Source: Helianthus annuus (taxonomy: Eukaryota; Streptophyta; Magnoliopsida; Asterales; Asteraceae). From it: a stretch of DNA of 64,000 nucleotides. How positions within the stretch are numbered: the first letter of the stretch is position 1; the number at the start of each line of letters is the position of its first letter. The translations under genes were made by a program, and so were the position numbers. Positions 1 through 11,268 of the stretch are shown piece after piece. The DNA is taken from the NCBI RefSeq assembly GCF_002127325.2, contig NC_035438.2, forward strand, positions 92,313,948 to 92,377,947. The letters run 5' to 3'. The notes under the pieces are model-generated. The model made no database searches, was not told the DNA's origin, and saw nothing but the letters and a program-made list of their open reading frames with translations.

Positions 1-1296
1 GGGATCGTTCACTGCGTCGCCACGACCTAGTACGAATGCACGGCCCCTTGCCTCGTTGCCGTTGTTGTTTCCTCCGTTGTTGTTGCCGTTGCCCTGGTTG
101 TTGTTGTTGTTGCTGTTCTGGTTCCTGTTGAGCTGTGGGCAGTGTCTCTTGATGTGGCCTTCAGCACCACAATTGTAGCATCCTTTGTTGCCCTGTTGTG
201 GGTTAGGCTGAGCGTGAGGCTGCTGCTGATTTTGGTTCGCAGGACGGAGGCTTCTACAGTCTTTGGCCTCGTGACCCATCTTGAGGCATCTTTGACAACG
301 ACCCTTGGTACACTGGCCGTTGTGGTGCCTGTTGCAGTTGTTGCACTTTGGAAGATTTCCGCGATATCCACCCTGCCTGTGGCTGCCTGACGACTGTTGG
401 TTAGGGCTTTGATAGTTGTCAGTCTTTCGCTGCTGATTCTGGGACTGAATCGAAACTGATGCTTTGCTTGAATCCCCCTCCCATTTCCTCTTATTGTCAC
501 TGAGGGTAACGGGAGTAGCTGAAGGAGTAACTGTAGCAGTAGCGCTGACACGCTTAGGCAGTTTATTCTGATCCACTGCCTGATCGGTGATGCGATGAGC
601 GAGACGCTGGATTTCCTGGATGTTGTCGAGGTTAGCCGAGGTAACGTGGCTCTGGATTTCTGGTGCCAACCCCTTGAGATACATCTCGATACGCTTGTAT
701 GGAGGGTCTACCATAGTTGGACACAGCACGGCCAGCTCGTTTGACCGCTTGGTATACGCTTCAATCTCCGACCCAACCATTTTCAGATTATACAGCTCGT
801 CTTCCAACTTGTGAATATCTTCACGTGTGCAATACTCACGCTTGATAAGTTCCTTAAAATCGTTCCAGGGTGTGGCGTTTGCAGCTGCCAACCCCAGAAT
901 TTGCACCTGCGCATTCCACCAGGTTAGCGCGATTCCTTCTAAAGTGCCGGTGGCGTATTTCACCCTGCGTGCCTCAGGGCATTCACACATTTCGAATACT
1001 GATTCTAGCTTCTCGAACCAGTGGAGGAGTCCAACCGCTCCTTCTGTGCCGCTGAACGTGCCGGGACGGCAGTCCATAAAGTTCTTGAATGTGCAGACAG
1101 GCTGCTGCGCGTGTTGACCTATTGTGTACGAATAGGGCAAAGTTAAATATGAGAGTGAATGTAGGATCTAGAGATCCTAGTGTGTGCCTATACTGCAGGA
1201 TATACTACCTGCTTGAGCTGCTGCAACTGCCGCAGCAACTTGAGCTTGAACGAGAGCCTCTAACTGGGCTTGTGTCATGTTAATTCTTCCAGCCAT
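1..1296 (-). CDS. gag: Gag polyprotein of element A (partial, two exons)
   Basis: Structural capsid/nucleocapsid protein of a Ty3/gypsy element. The main exon (1118 down to 1) is open without a stop and continues past the window edge. It carries the Retrotrans_gag core (CTFKNFMDC near its start, then an LTWWNAQ block) and three cysteine/histidine motifs: CNNCNRHHNGQC, CQRCLKMGHEAKDC and CYNCGAEGHIKRHC (the last near 140-180). No in-frame ATG lies close upstream in that frame. A short upstream exon (1296 down to 1209, starting MAGRIN and rich in Ala and Gln) joins it in phase 1 if bases 1119-1208 are removed as a GT...AG intron. The exon structure is inferred from this sequence and from the same layout in element B. 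No transcript evidence is available. Confidence 0.75.
1119..1208 (-). other. Predicted 90-bp intron in gag of element A
   Basis: On the minus strand the segment begins GTAGTATATCC and ends CACAATAG. It contains stops that break the gag frame. Removing it joins the 88-bp first exon to the main gag exon in phase 1, just upstream of the conserved Cys-Thr-Phe-Lys block. Element B has an 89-bp candidate at the same place and in the same phase. Confidence 0.6.
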
Positions 1297-1597
1297 TGAT
1301 CTTCATGTCAAAGGCGAAATAGGTGAGAAAAGTTCGCGAATAGTGCGATGACAGAAAAGTGTAAGCACGTAAGGGTTCTTAAGCAATAGCAAATAGTGAG
1401 CATTGTAGTCTAAGCATACCACGAGCAAAGTTCTAAGTAATTCTAGCAAGTAGGCAATAAACATAAACCTTATTACCTAAAATGTCGAGTCTTGCACGTG
1501 GAGCGAAGCGTCGTTGTGGATCGTTGAGAGCACTATTCGGGTTATAGTCTGGTTTTAATAAAAACTTTTTCCCGTATTAAAACCAAGTTCTCTATAA
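1297..1597 (-). other. Leader of element A between primer site and gag
   Basis: About 300 bp of untranslated leader. I see no open frame of note, no tandem repeat and no convincing hairpin in it. Confidence 0.6.
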
Positions 1598-1615
1598 CCA
1601 ATGGCTCTGATACCA
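1598..1615 (-). promoter_or_regulatory. Primer-binding site of element A (tRNA-iMet type)
   Basis: The minus strand reads TGGTATCAGAGCCATTGG a few bases inside the LTR. TGGTATCAGAGCC is the standard plant primer-binding site complementary to initiator methionine tRNA. It fixes the element's orientation and its LTR edge. Confidence 0.9.
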
Positions 1616-2089
1616 ATCTGTCACACCCCCAAAATCCCACACGCGGAGTACCACCGCTTGGGAGCGTGACATGACCAGGATCAAGCCATCAATCATATCA
1701 AACATAGCATTTAATAATAATACAAGTTATTAAAGTAGTTCATCATGACATGATCGATGTTTCAAAACCAAGCATTGTTTAAGTAGCGGAAGCATTGTTA
1801 TAAACCCAAGTTAAAAATACTGAAATGTCATAAGTGTCTAACAAAGTAATACGATCCTTGTCCATAACGACCGGCTCCTCTTTGTGCAAGCTCCATGTAC
1901 CTAACGATCTGCAAGGCATGTAACAGAATGATCAACAAACTAGTTGAGCGAGTTCACAGTAAGTAAGTGCGTAACAGTAAGTAACGGGTGGCCCTACTGG
2001 GCTGATAGTAAGTTGTATAGGTGGGGGCTTCCCATGTTATGTGACCACTAGACTATTCGTATCAACTACTCGTATCATCCCTGTTCTTC

Positions 2090-2335
2090 TTCCGAGAACA
2101 GTAGCGCGTATGGGGTGTACGTAGGTTTTACGCACGTATCCTTCACAACCGAGGATAGGAGACGCGGGGGTGTACATGGGTTTCACGTACGTATCCTTTG
2201 TACCGAGGATAGAAGTAAGTAATGCGTACACGTAGGTTTTACGTGCGTGCCTGACATCCGAGGCAGTAATTGGCATATGACCACGTAGGTGTTATTCTAA
2301 CCTACGGAACCGTCCTGACATCCGAGGATCATGGT
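2090..2335. repeat. Degenerate ~70-bp tandem repeat in LTR A
   Basis: Three to four imperfect units share the words acgtaggttttacg, cgtatcctt and cgaggata, for example around 2120-2160, 2170-2215, 2225-2265 and 2283-2330. Units differ by several bases and small indels. Confidence 0.65.
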
Positions 2336-2717
2336 AGGTGATAGTCTAGGAAAAGCATATGTACGTTCTTAGTCAATTGTAACCTTTATCCCATTCCCAC
2401 GACCCGGGAATCCCATGCCTTAGTAGGAGTGTGAACTCACCTGGGTTCGCTCGGCAGACAGTAAAATGCTCAAGTATACAAGTAAGGGATCAACCACGTC
2501 CTATCATGGTTACTTATGCAAGTTAGGTTCGTATAATGCACGTGGGTTTCTAACACGTATTGATCATGGCAGTTCACACATATTTCATAGCAGTCCAATA
2601 ACAATCAGTTAAACAGAATCCAAGTGTTCGGCCCAAACAGATAAGCAGTCCAATAACATAACAGTCATAAGATTGGGCCCGTGACAGTGTAGGCCCAAAA
2701 CAGTGTACGTGCAGCTA

Positions 2718-2932
2718 GTCTCGAGTCGCAACCGGCGATCTCGAGTCGCAACCGGGATTACGAGTCACAACAGCTGATTACGAGTCGCAACAGGAGGTTG
2801 CGAGTCGCAACGGACGGTCTCGGCTCGTCATGGTCTGGTTACGAGTCGCAACGGGACTCGCAACCATGGTCTCGGCTTGTGCTGTTGTGGTCTCGAGTGG
2901 GGTACCGACTCGCAATCTGAGTCGCAACCGTG
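2718..2932. repeat. Dispersed gagtcgcaac word repeats in LTR A
   Basis: The word cgagtcgcaac or a near variant recurs about ten times in roughly 215 bp, at irregular 15-35 bp spacing and partly inverted. The sequence between copies is not conserved, so this is not a simple tandem array. Confidence 0.75.
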
Positions 2933-3752
2933 TACGTAACTGGTTTCCAAAATTCCTGTAACAATCATTCCGTGATTCTAGCAAACAACTTAGGCAGTTT
3001 CGGAAATCAGATCAAACAATGATTATTCAGCATTCAATCATATTCATAATATCTTCAAATCATCACCAATTAGCATGTTCATAACAGCATCAAAACAAAT
3101 AATCGGATTATCAACAACCCTAAACCGAATCATAATCATATCATCATACTAGCATGCACCCTAATTCTTTAATCACAGCCGGTTATCAAACAACATCCAG
3201 ACCAATTCAATTCAATAATCATGCAGCCGGTTCACAATCATTAATTTCTATTATCATAAACAACATGTTAACACGAATCCTTCGGGTAACAAGCCATCAT
3301 CAACATACAAATAATAACACACAACCAATAACATAATCACTAACCGGATTAAAGAAGGAGAAAAGGGTGATCCGAGTCGGGGATGTTCTTGCCGTCGGGT
3401 TCCAAGCAACCGAGAGAGAGAGAGAGAAAGCCTAGGGTTCTTGTGTGTGTGTGATGTGAATTGTAACAATTGAAAAAAAAAGAACCAAGTCCCTAAGTGT
3501 TTTGTTGTTTGCGCATAGTGGGAGTGGGCCGAGCCCACTCGGTTGCCTAATGGGTCCGTGAACAAGGTGTGGCCCAAAGGGCTTGTGTGACCGGTTATAA
3601 TGTGCAATCGGGTTTGGTTCGATTAACATGTAAACACGTAAAACACTAAACACATAACGACCTTCAATAAATCACATAACATCCATTAGTTCAAAATGCC
3701 ACATAAACACGTAACGTTACATCAAAGCAAGTCTAAAGTTCGAGTTGTCACA

Positions 3753-4659
3753 GTATACCTCTTTCGTCACAAAATTCTTCCATCTTACTGTTTTTGAACT
3801 CAGTACCATTATCACTGCGAATTCTACAGATCGGCCTCTGGTACAGATTCTCAATTCTTTTAAACAACGTTACCAGGCTGTCAAACGTCTCGTCTTTGGA
3901 TTTCAAAAACATAACCCAAGAAAATCTGGAATAATCATCAGTCACGACCAAGCAGTAGGAATCTCCTGTTATACTCTTGACATTCACTGGACCAAACAAA
4001 TCCATGTGAAGTCTTTCCAAAGGTCTTGAAACTGAATTGACTTGCTTTGTAGGGTGAGACTTTTTCTTCTGTTTTCCTTTGACACAACTTATGCACTCCC
4101 CTTCCAGATGAAAACCTTTGACATGCACTCCTGTGACCAAGTCGTTATGCACTAAGTGATTCATCTTCCTTAGGTGAATATGCCCCATCTTTCGGTGCCA
4201 TAACCTTGATTCTTTTTCCGTTGCTCTAGACACAAAACAATGAGCCTGACCCGTGGTTGTAGTAGCGACGCTCATGTCCAACACGTACAGATCGTTGACT
4301 CTTGGTGCCCTCATGATGATCCACTCTTCAGGTATCACAAATCCCGATTTCAAGATCAAACATTCTTTGTCGGTGAAATGAGTAGTATACATCCTGTCAC
4401 AGATCTGGGAGATACTCAGCAGGTTGTTCTCCAGCTCAGCGATGTAGTTAACTCTCTCAAATGTTATGATGCCGTTCGATAACGTTCCTTCACCTATGAT
4501 CCTTCCTCCTTGATTACCCGCAAAACCCACATAACCACCGTTAATGTTATTCACATCATACAGCAGCGCGGTCTTCCCTGTCATATGTCTTGATGCTCCA
4601 CTATCCATTATCCACCTGGATACAAGTTTTGGAAGATCCTGCACATAACAAATCATCAT
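3753..4659 (-). pseudogene. Copia protease end and integrase, truncated
   Basis: The frame opens with a retroviral-type aspartic protease signature (WIMDSGASRHMTG, about residues 16-28). It continues into the GAG-pre-integrase zinc domain (LWHRKMGH ... CISCVKGK, about residues 153-195) and then the integrase core with the first Asp (LHMDLFGP) and second Asp (RSDNGTEF). The catalytic Glu is absent because the frame ends where element A is inserted (3752/3753). The order protease, integrase and then (expected) reverse transcriptase is the copia order. The product cannot be functional here. Confidence 0.85.
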
Positions 4660-4727
4660 TTAAACAACTTCAAGAAAGATGCCGATTCATGCTTCGCGAA
4701 CCAGGAAGCTCCGGCAATTCAAACTGT

Positions 4728-5784
4728 TTAGTCAAACATTGAGTCCACCCAGGCCTCATCAGCCTTAGGTGCAACCTTGACTCTTGCAATTTGAATTTTG
4801 AAATTTTTAGCCTTAAGAGGCGGAAAATTTGCATCATAATGAACAGTAATTGGCTCTTCAGCCTTTTTCTCCTCAGAAGTTGAAACTTTCTTCTCAACTT
4901 TTGTCTCAATTTTAGGTTTCCACACCTGTTGAGTTACTGCAACCCTTTTGTAAAATTTGTCATTTTTAGTTACCGACTTCTCTACGGGTTCAGTTTTTAC
5001 TTTTACGTTGTCGATTTTAACGTTTTTCTTTTCAACAACTTTCTTCTCAACATACATTGGTGCTTTACCCTTCACATCAACCTTCTTTTGTTGAACCTTC
5101 ACAGCTTCAGTCTTAGGCTTCACATATGTACACTTTTGTGCAATATGACCAACCTGTTCACATCTAAAACAAGTACGAGTATCAGCTACCCGACTCGTGC
5201 CTTCAGACTGAGCCTGCGAAGCTCTCTTCTCAAAAAATTCTTTGTTTGATTTTGAAAAAATCTCTTTTTCTTCATCAGCAAGTGAACTTGAACTGTTCAC
5301 AAACTTTTTCTTTTCGACAAACCTCTTGTTTGAAACATTCTTTTTCTGATACGGTTTACCCCCTGATAACCACCCGACCAGTTGTTTCTGTTGTTATTGT
5401 AAAAACGCGGTGGATTAACCGATTTCTTGTTATAAACCCTATCTGTCTTTCGACTCAGATTATTCACTGCTGACAATTTGTCAATTTGTTCATGTTAACA
5501 TTCTCGATCGGAAACTCTGAATCCGAAAACAACTTATCCGAACCCATCATCTTGTACATGACAAGGTTTGATTCTTCATCTAAGTTGTTCTTGGACTTTT
5601 GTTTCGGAATGTATTTATCCAAGAAACACCCATCCTCCTCAGAAGTGTCACAATCCGGTTTAAGCACTTTGTCTACCACACTTTTCACCACATCACTTTG
5701 GACACCCTCGTCATTGAAAGACGTGAACGTGACATCAATGTTCTCAGGAAGTTTAACATCACTTTCTTCCTCAATTTCCACCAA
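4728..5784 (-). pseudogene. Copia gag C-terminal / second zinc-knuckle region, frameshifted
   Basis: Two overlapping-family frames (5784-5464 and 5300-4728) in different phases. The second carries a CCHC knuckle, CFRCEQVGHIAQKC (about residues 42-55), followed by a lysine/valine/glutamate-rich stretch (KTEAVKVQQKKVDVKGK-like). The frame changes mean that a once continuous gag is broken. It lies between the main gag frame and the protease. Confidence 0.65.
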
Positions 5785-5785
5785 A

Positions 5786-8496
5786 CTAGACTGTTTTTTT
5801 CGTGTAGTTGTCTAAGATTGGCGGTGGAACTTTGTGAAACCCTACACCCGATCCATCAGAAAACACATCCTCTCCAGCTTTGTTTTTCCCTATAGGTTTG
5901 GGAACAATATGCTGCAAAACAAAGCTTGCTGAGCTATAGCTGTTTAACTTCAACTGAATTCTTTCATTTTCAATTTCCGCTTCTTGAACTTTAAGTTTCA
6001 ATTTAGCAATTTCATCCAGTTGATTGTTAATTAATTCTTCTTTTATTCTCACCACAGCTCTCAGATGTTCGTTTTCTTTAAATGTTTTGCCATTTCGATC
6101 ATCACTATCTTTGACAATGCTTTTCAATTTTTCAAACTTTTCATAAATTTGACGGTTTTCAAGAATTAACTTTTCATTTTCACATTTTATTTTCTCACGT
6201 TCAGTTTTATCATGTTCGATTTGAGCCGTTAATTCTTTGATCCGTTCAGTTGAAGCTTTTACAGTTCTGTCACGACCTAGAATCTGATCCTCAACATTTT
6301 TAACTTTCGTTGTCAGATTCTTGATTTTCTCATTGTTAAGGTACGTGACAGTGCTACAAAAATTGCATTGTTTGGTACAATTTTTGCAGTCAACATTTCC
6401 GTCGACCTTGTTACCTGACGCATTTGTTGATGCAATTTGACTGACCTGCCCCTTTGACTCAGTAACAGAATTAGAGTCTACCTCAAGTGCTTTCGCAGCT
6501 AGCACTTTGTCAGCCATCTTTCCCAGGTTCTCAGACGTCAACTCCTGCGTAGTATCGATCAAGCCTGTATCAACCTGCTTTGCTTTCTCAGTCTCTTCTT
6601 TTTCTTTCATCTCTTTCTCCTCTTTCTCCTTTCTCTCTTTCTCTTTCTCTTCTTCAATCATCTTCTCAGTTGGCATTCCCCACCACTTGTGCTGCCAATA
6701 CTCATCATCCTCTTTTATCTCCTTGATGATGGCTTCCATATCAAGTGTGTTGTCATCAATCGCAATGTTTCCATACCGATCAAGATAACATTCCCTGTCT
6801 GGATCCCATCTATTTGCTCGTCTTGCTTCCAGATAAACACGAGAGATCCTCAAGATTCTATTTTCAGCAATCATTTTTCTATAACAGTACTTCTGCTCGT
6901 CAGTACGATCATCTTTCCATGGAATCGGTTCATCATCATTTGCCACGAATGCGTAACCAACCGCATCTTCTTCCGGTAACACTTCCTTACTCCAATCGTA
7001 CCCCTCATCATCATAAATCACAGCAAGAGCTCTCGATTTATCTCTGTTATCATCAGCCTGCTTCAATCTAGGCGGCTCGGATTTATTCTGATGATAGATT
7101 GCCTTTTTGTAGTAATCATCTCGAAATGGATTCTCTGACTCATCTGCGTACGTGTTTCTGCATTCACGCTTGAAGTGACCCTTCTGCTTACACTTAAAGC
7201 ACGTCACCTTGGATTTGTCGAACCCCAACTTTGTAGATGGACCACCGATCGTTTTTCTCCCAGTAATCTCCATGAAGCGTTGTGCACGTCGAACTGCACT
7301 AGCCATCGCCCAACGAATGTCGATCAGTTCCATTTCTTCGGGATCTATCTGATCGTAATCTTCTTTTGTCAGATTTGTATTCCCGATCTTACCAGCCACC
7401 AACCCTTCATAAGATTCCAACACAGATGCCAAGAAAACCATCTGTTGCTTAGCCGACTCCTCATCAAATTCTGTGCATTCTTCAAATCTATCGCGATGTT
7501 GCAAGAAAACTTCGCATCAGAACTATTTGCAGAAGATGTAGACCCACTGTGATAACCACTATGACTTCCGCTACTTGGACTGCTTTGACTTTCTTTGCTT
7601 GCTGAAGAAACATTCTCAGCAGAAAATGCAGTTTTTGGAGAAGTAGCTTTCGGCATCAGGCTTTTCGGATAGTACAGATCCAGGTTTTGCTGATAAGATG
7701 AGTGATTGACTTTGTATGTTTTCTTCAATTCTAGCTCATGACTTTCAAGTCTCTCAATCACCGAATCTGGAGTCAAATTTTCAGGAGCAATAGTGTTCTT
7801 CAACATCAGTGCGTAATATCTCCAATCCACTTCATCTGGTAATGAATCGAACAGTTTGTCAACAAGTTCTTCATCAGAATACGTGATCTTATGTCGTGCA
7901 AGCTCCAGCTTCAGATGACCGAACCTTTCAATCATTTTGCAAACCGATTCATTTTTAAGACAACCAAACATGTCAAACTCTTTTCTAAGAAGTTTCGTTT
8001 TATTTTTTACAATCTCATTACTCCCTAGACACTTTTTCTTGAGTTTTTTCCATAAATCTTTTGCATTGGAGTAGTCTATCAACGAAATGATGTCTTCCCG
8101 CACCGACTGAAACAGTAATGCCACACACTTTTGCTCGGCAACAAATCCTTCAATTTATTCAGCTGATCTCAATGCTTCACCATTCTTCTTTCCATTTGCA
8201 TATCTGTTTTTCATACATTTCCAACTTGCAAATGCGAATGCCATCAGCCAGTCTTCGAACTTTGTAGACCACCTACTATAATCTTCTATAGCCATCAGCT
8301 TCGGAGGTTTGTTGAATGTACCAAATGCAGTCTCCGACTCCCAAGCTTCTTTCTTTTTCTCTTTAGGTGTATCCTCATTCGTATTGCTCGAAGACGTATC
8401 ATTATTTCCAGAACTTCCCGTGAAAGCGTACATGTCGCTGAAAGGATTCAAGAAGATATCATCCATCTTGATTATTTCTTCAAAAACAACCAACAC
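5786..8496 (-). pseudogene. gag: Copia gag, long form, broken
   Basis: Reads from MLVVFEEIIKMDD at 8496. An in-frame TAA interrupts it near 8156, and there is a frame change between about 7370 and 7500. It holds a UBN2-type gag domain (DLWKKLKKKCLGSNEI, near 8060-8020), a CCHC knuckle CFKCKQKGHFKREC (near 7200-7160), a highly charged E/K segment and a long coiled coil (about 6350-5930). The length and coiled coil are typical of large copia gags. Neighbouring frames belong to the same ancestral gene. Confidence 0.78.
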
Positions 8497-8947
8497 TTAG
8501 AAAAATTTCAAAATTTTGAAAATCTGGACACAAAAGCGGACCAGATTGAAGTCGTAAAAGCGGACCAGATAATGTCCGTAAAAGTGGACCAGATTATGTC
8601 TTATAAGCGGACCAGATTGAAGTCTGTTCGAGCGGACCAGACTTGTTCGTTCGAGCGGACCAGACTTGTTCGTTCGAGCGGACCAAGTAATGCACTAAAA
8701 GCGAACCAAAAACTCGCGATGTCTGTAAACGCGGACCTAAGTTTTTACTCAATTTTAACCATTTTTAGTCCGAATTTCACTCTAAAACTTTCTAGGGTTT
8801 GTTATTAGTGTGTTTTACACGTTATACTCAAATTTCAGACAATTTCAACCGTAGGAACCACTGAAAATCAAAAAAGTATGAGAGAAAGTGAGTAGAAAAG
8901 AGAGATTTCTGCAGATGTAAGCTGTAGTAGTATGAACTCCTCGTCCT
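8497..8947 (-). other. Leader of copia-1 with repeated GCGGACCAGA words
   Basis: Between primer site and gag. The plus strand shows about nine copies of (a)agcggaccaga or gagcggaccaga from 8527 to 8740, spaced 18-30 bp apart with unrelated filler. The rest has no feature I recognise. Confidence 0.75.
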
Positions 8948-8961
8948 GAGCTCTGATACCA
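8948..8961 (-). promoter_or_regulatory. Primer-binding site of copia-1
   Basis: The minus strand reads TGGTATCAGAGCTC two bases inside the LTR. This is the initiator-Met type primer site used by many copia elements. Confidence 0.85.
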
Positions 8962-8963
8962 CT

Positions 8964-9391
8964 TGTTGGACCGTTGTTTGACCCTAAAACGTCAGTCAAG
9001 GTAGCTCATCCTCACATATAAAGGCGGAAACAGAATATGCAAGGTAACAACAGCTTGTCCTATTAATTCCACTGCTTTTATTGGCTTCCTGAGTAAATTT
9101 TGACAGAGTTTCGGCTCCTAAGCACACACTTACGCATTACAGATCCGCTGATACAACAACCCTATATATAGGCATGATGGTTCGCTTATATGACAGGTCA
9201 TATAAGCGGACCTGTTTAACTATGACACAAAAGCGGACCACATTAAGCCCTAAAAGCGAACCTCTATACTAATGACCTTAAAAGCGGACCTATGTCTAAT
9301 TTACATAATATTGACATTTTGACCACCTCTCGACCAATCTTGACCTCAGACTTCTTGTAGACGTAGTCAACAGACATCCTATGCATCAACA
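8964..9391 (-). repeat. 5' LTR of copia-1 (about 428 bp)
   Basis: The minus strand runs from TGTTGATGCATAGG to GGTCCAACA, a TGTTG...CAACA structure. It contains a TATA-like tract (cctatatata, 9161-9170) and four or so copies of the same gcggacc word that fills the leader. The outer edge is inferred from the terminal inverted repeat and homology to the LTR of element G. No second LTR is in view. Confidence 0.75.
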
Positions 9392-9399
9392 CGGCACAC

Positions 9400-10795
9400 A
9401 TGTCACCTTCTTCTGAGAGTAAGGAATCAGACATTGACGACCCTACGGCCACCGCCATAGATGGTGAGATTGTACCTGCGCCGGAGATATTTGCGTCAGA
9501 CACTGAGAGTGATCCTGATATGATGACCAAGGACGAGGACGACTTCCAACCATCCGCGCTACCAGACTTTGGTGATGATTTACCCTTGCTGATGGTTTCC
9601 CTGACGAGAATCCTTCTGTCATTCTTGTTTCGGTCCATGACCACCTTATCATCTGGACACCCCGATGGCGAGCACGTCATGGCTCCGATCCTCGATGCCG
9701 TAACTCTCGTGGTCATTCCTCCCGAGGATATGCCTTTTGACGATTTGTCCGATGATGACGTTGATTTATTTGTTGATGATCCTCCTGTTGACGCCCAGGG
9801 TGATGGAAAGATAGCTGAGGACGTCATTGCTATGCTACCTCCTGAGATTCCCGCCATTGAAGTATCCTCTGCTTCCATTTTGCACTCGATTTCAGAATCC
9901 TTTGAGTCTGTGACATCTACAGCCTTACAAACGGCCGGATGCAACTTTCTACTATTGACTCAGACGACAACGCGGCTATGACAATTGCACTATCACCTGC
10001 TCGAGATCCTACACCTGCGCATGACCCAGAGCCAGCTCCTGAGCTAGCTTCCATTCCTTTTGGGTCAGCCTGATAATGCGCCTGTCGATTTTGAGCCGAT
10101 TCCTGATGCTGACCATGTTTCATTTGGTTAACCAGACATAGCACCCCTTATACCGGACCCAGTACCAGCACCTGATGGTCTCCTCTTTTGCTGAGACATT
10201 TGTCCCTGCACCCGCACCCGCTGATGTTGCTCCTTTCCTCCTGTGGAGCCCGACGTCCATCGCACCGATTTGCCTATTGCTTTCTTCGAGACATACCCGC
10301 ACCCCATCCAGGGGAAGGTACCTTTGGCCAGCACCTGCGTGACGGTCTTATTGTATCAGCAGCTTTTCCACAGATCCTTCAGGCTGTACTGTTCATTTCT
10401 TCACCGCTGGACGAGCCATTCTGATGGTTCCTATCATGCCCTATGCTGATTTCAGACCCCTACCATCCCTCACATTATGGAAGCCACACATGGGATGAGT
10501 TGCTCATGTTACTTCAGCTACAGATTAAGGTTATGAGTTATAGAGTTTTGGAGCTTGAGCTGACATTATGTCCTCCACCCTGTCAATGCCAGCATACTTT
10601 GATCTTCCACATTCATCACTGTCTTCTTTTGCACTCACACCTGCTGCAATTACACCTTCATAGGTTTTGATGCTCGTTTATTTATTATCAAGCAGTAGAT
10701 CAGATACTTACTGCGCCGTATATTCAAGCTCGAGGAGAAAGTCGCACATGTTAGCAGTTTGCTTTTCTATACTCTTCCACCTCAGACACCAGTAT
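9400..10795 (+). pseudogene. Decayed homologue of the upstream acidic ORF of element B
   Basis: The first 193 codons are still open (start MSPSSESKESD). They share with B's 550-residue ORF an acidic N-terminus, the block DDDDFQPxALPD, an LVVIP stretch, the SFESV segment and the general D/P-rich composition. Further on, in shifted frames, the C-terminal pieces are also recognisable: DPYHPxHxG (near 10445-10480), a Leu/Glu coiled segment, and DARLxxxxQ...LEEKVxHxxxLL...LPP (near 10665-10795). The whole footprint is thus present but disabled by stops and indels. Function is unknown. Confidence 0.72.
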
Positions 10796-11268
10796 AGTTG
10801 GCTTTTGGTTTTATGCGGATTACACTACTTTTGGGATAAGACACTACTAATAAGCCGAGATTGTGGAGACTCTTGAAGACTACTTTTGACCCTGCGATTT
10901 TGGTACACTGATAGACATATTGGACGAGGGTAGGGTGACCCTGTGTCCCTTTTGATATAATGTACTTTGTAAACAATGTGATTATGGTCGGTAAACAATG
11001 AAAGCTCAGTCGCCATGTCCTTACTAAGCACGTTGTTGATTTGCATGATTGTACTATAATTATAATACTACGTGCTTGCTTGTTATGTTCTCATTAAATA
11101 TGTTCCTACCTACAAGTTGTGTTATAATTGTGATGTTATAGGATTGATTGTTATAACGATTGCTTATATATGCATATATACACACCTCCTGGGTCTCATT
11201 CGTTAAGTAGATGCTTTTGTGCTTATGTCTTTAATGAGACCTGACCTATCCGATCTTCTTCTTAGAAG
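10796..11268 (+). other. Spacer between upstream ORF and gag in element C
   Basis: AT-rich, with no open frame of note. The corresponding interval in B carries a 41-bp tandem array. I see no such array here. Confidence 0.55.

Larger units (their letters stand above)
1..3752 (-). mobile_element. Element A: Ty3/gypsy retrotransposon, 5' part only
   Basis: Read on the minus strand this is the 5' LTR (3752 down to 1619), a primer-binding site, a leader and a gag gene that runs off the left edge. The LTR starts TGTGACAAC and ends GGTGTGACA on the minus strand. It lies inside the integrase gene of the copia element to its right: copia coding sequence stops at 3753 exactly where the LTR begins. The 5 bp at 3753-3757 (gtata) should be one copy of the target-site duplication; the other would lie left of the window. 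Protease, polymerase and the 3' LTR are not in view. Confidence 0.88.
1619..3752 (-). repeat. 5' LTR of element A (2134 bp)
   Basis: Bounded by TGTCACACCC at 1619 and TTGTCACA at 3752 (plus strand), with the primer site just outside the left end and broken copia coding sequence just outside the right end. It holds two internal repeat patches, at 2090-2335 and 2718-2932. The listed reading frames inside it are chance frames. Confidence 0.85.
3753..9391 (-). mobile_element. Copia-1: Ty1/copia retrotransposon, degenerate and interrupted
   Basis: On the minus strand, in order: 5' LTR (9391-8964), primer site, leader with repeated words, gag, second zinc-knuckle region, protease/integrase. It is cut off inside integrase by element A. 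Reverse transcriptase, RNase H and the 3' LTR would lie beyond A, left of the window. The coding part is split by stops and frameshifts. A long coiled-coil-rich gag with two CCHC knuckles fits the SIRE/Maximus style, but that lineage call is tentative. The right edge abuts element C just before the start of C's upstream ORF. Confidence 0.82.

Noticed and set aside
27..551. 174-codon Thr/Arg-rich frame on the minus strand
   Set aside because: Wrong frame across the zinc-knuckle part of element A's gag, which is open in another frame.
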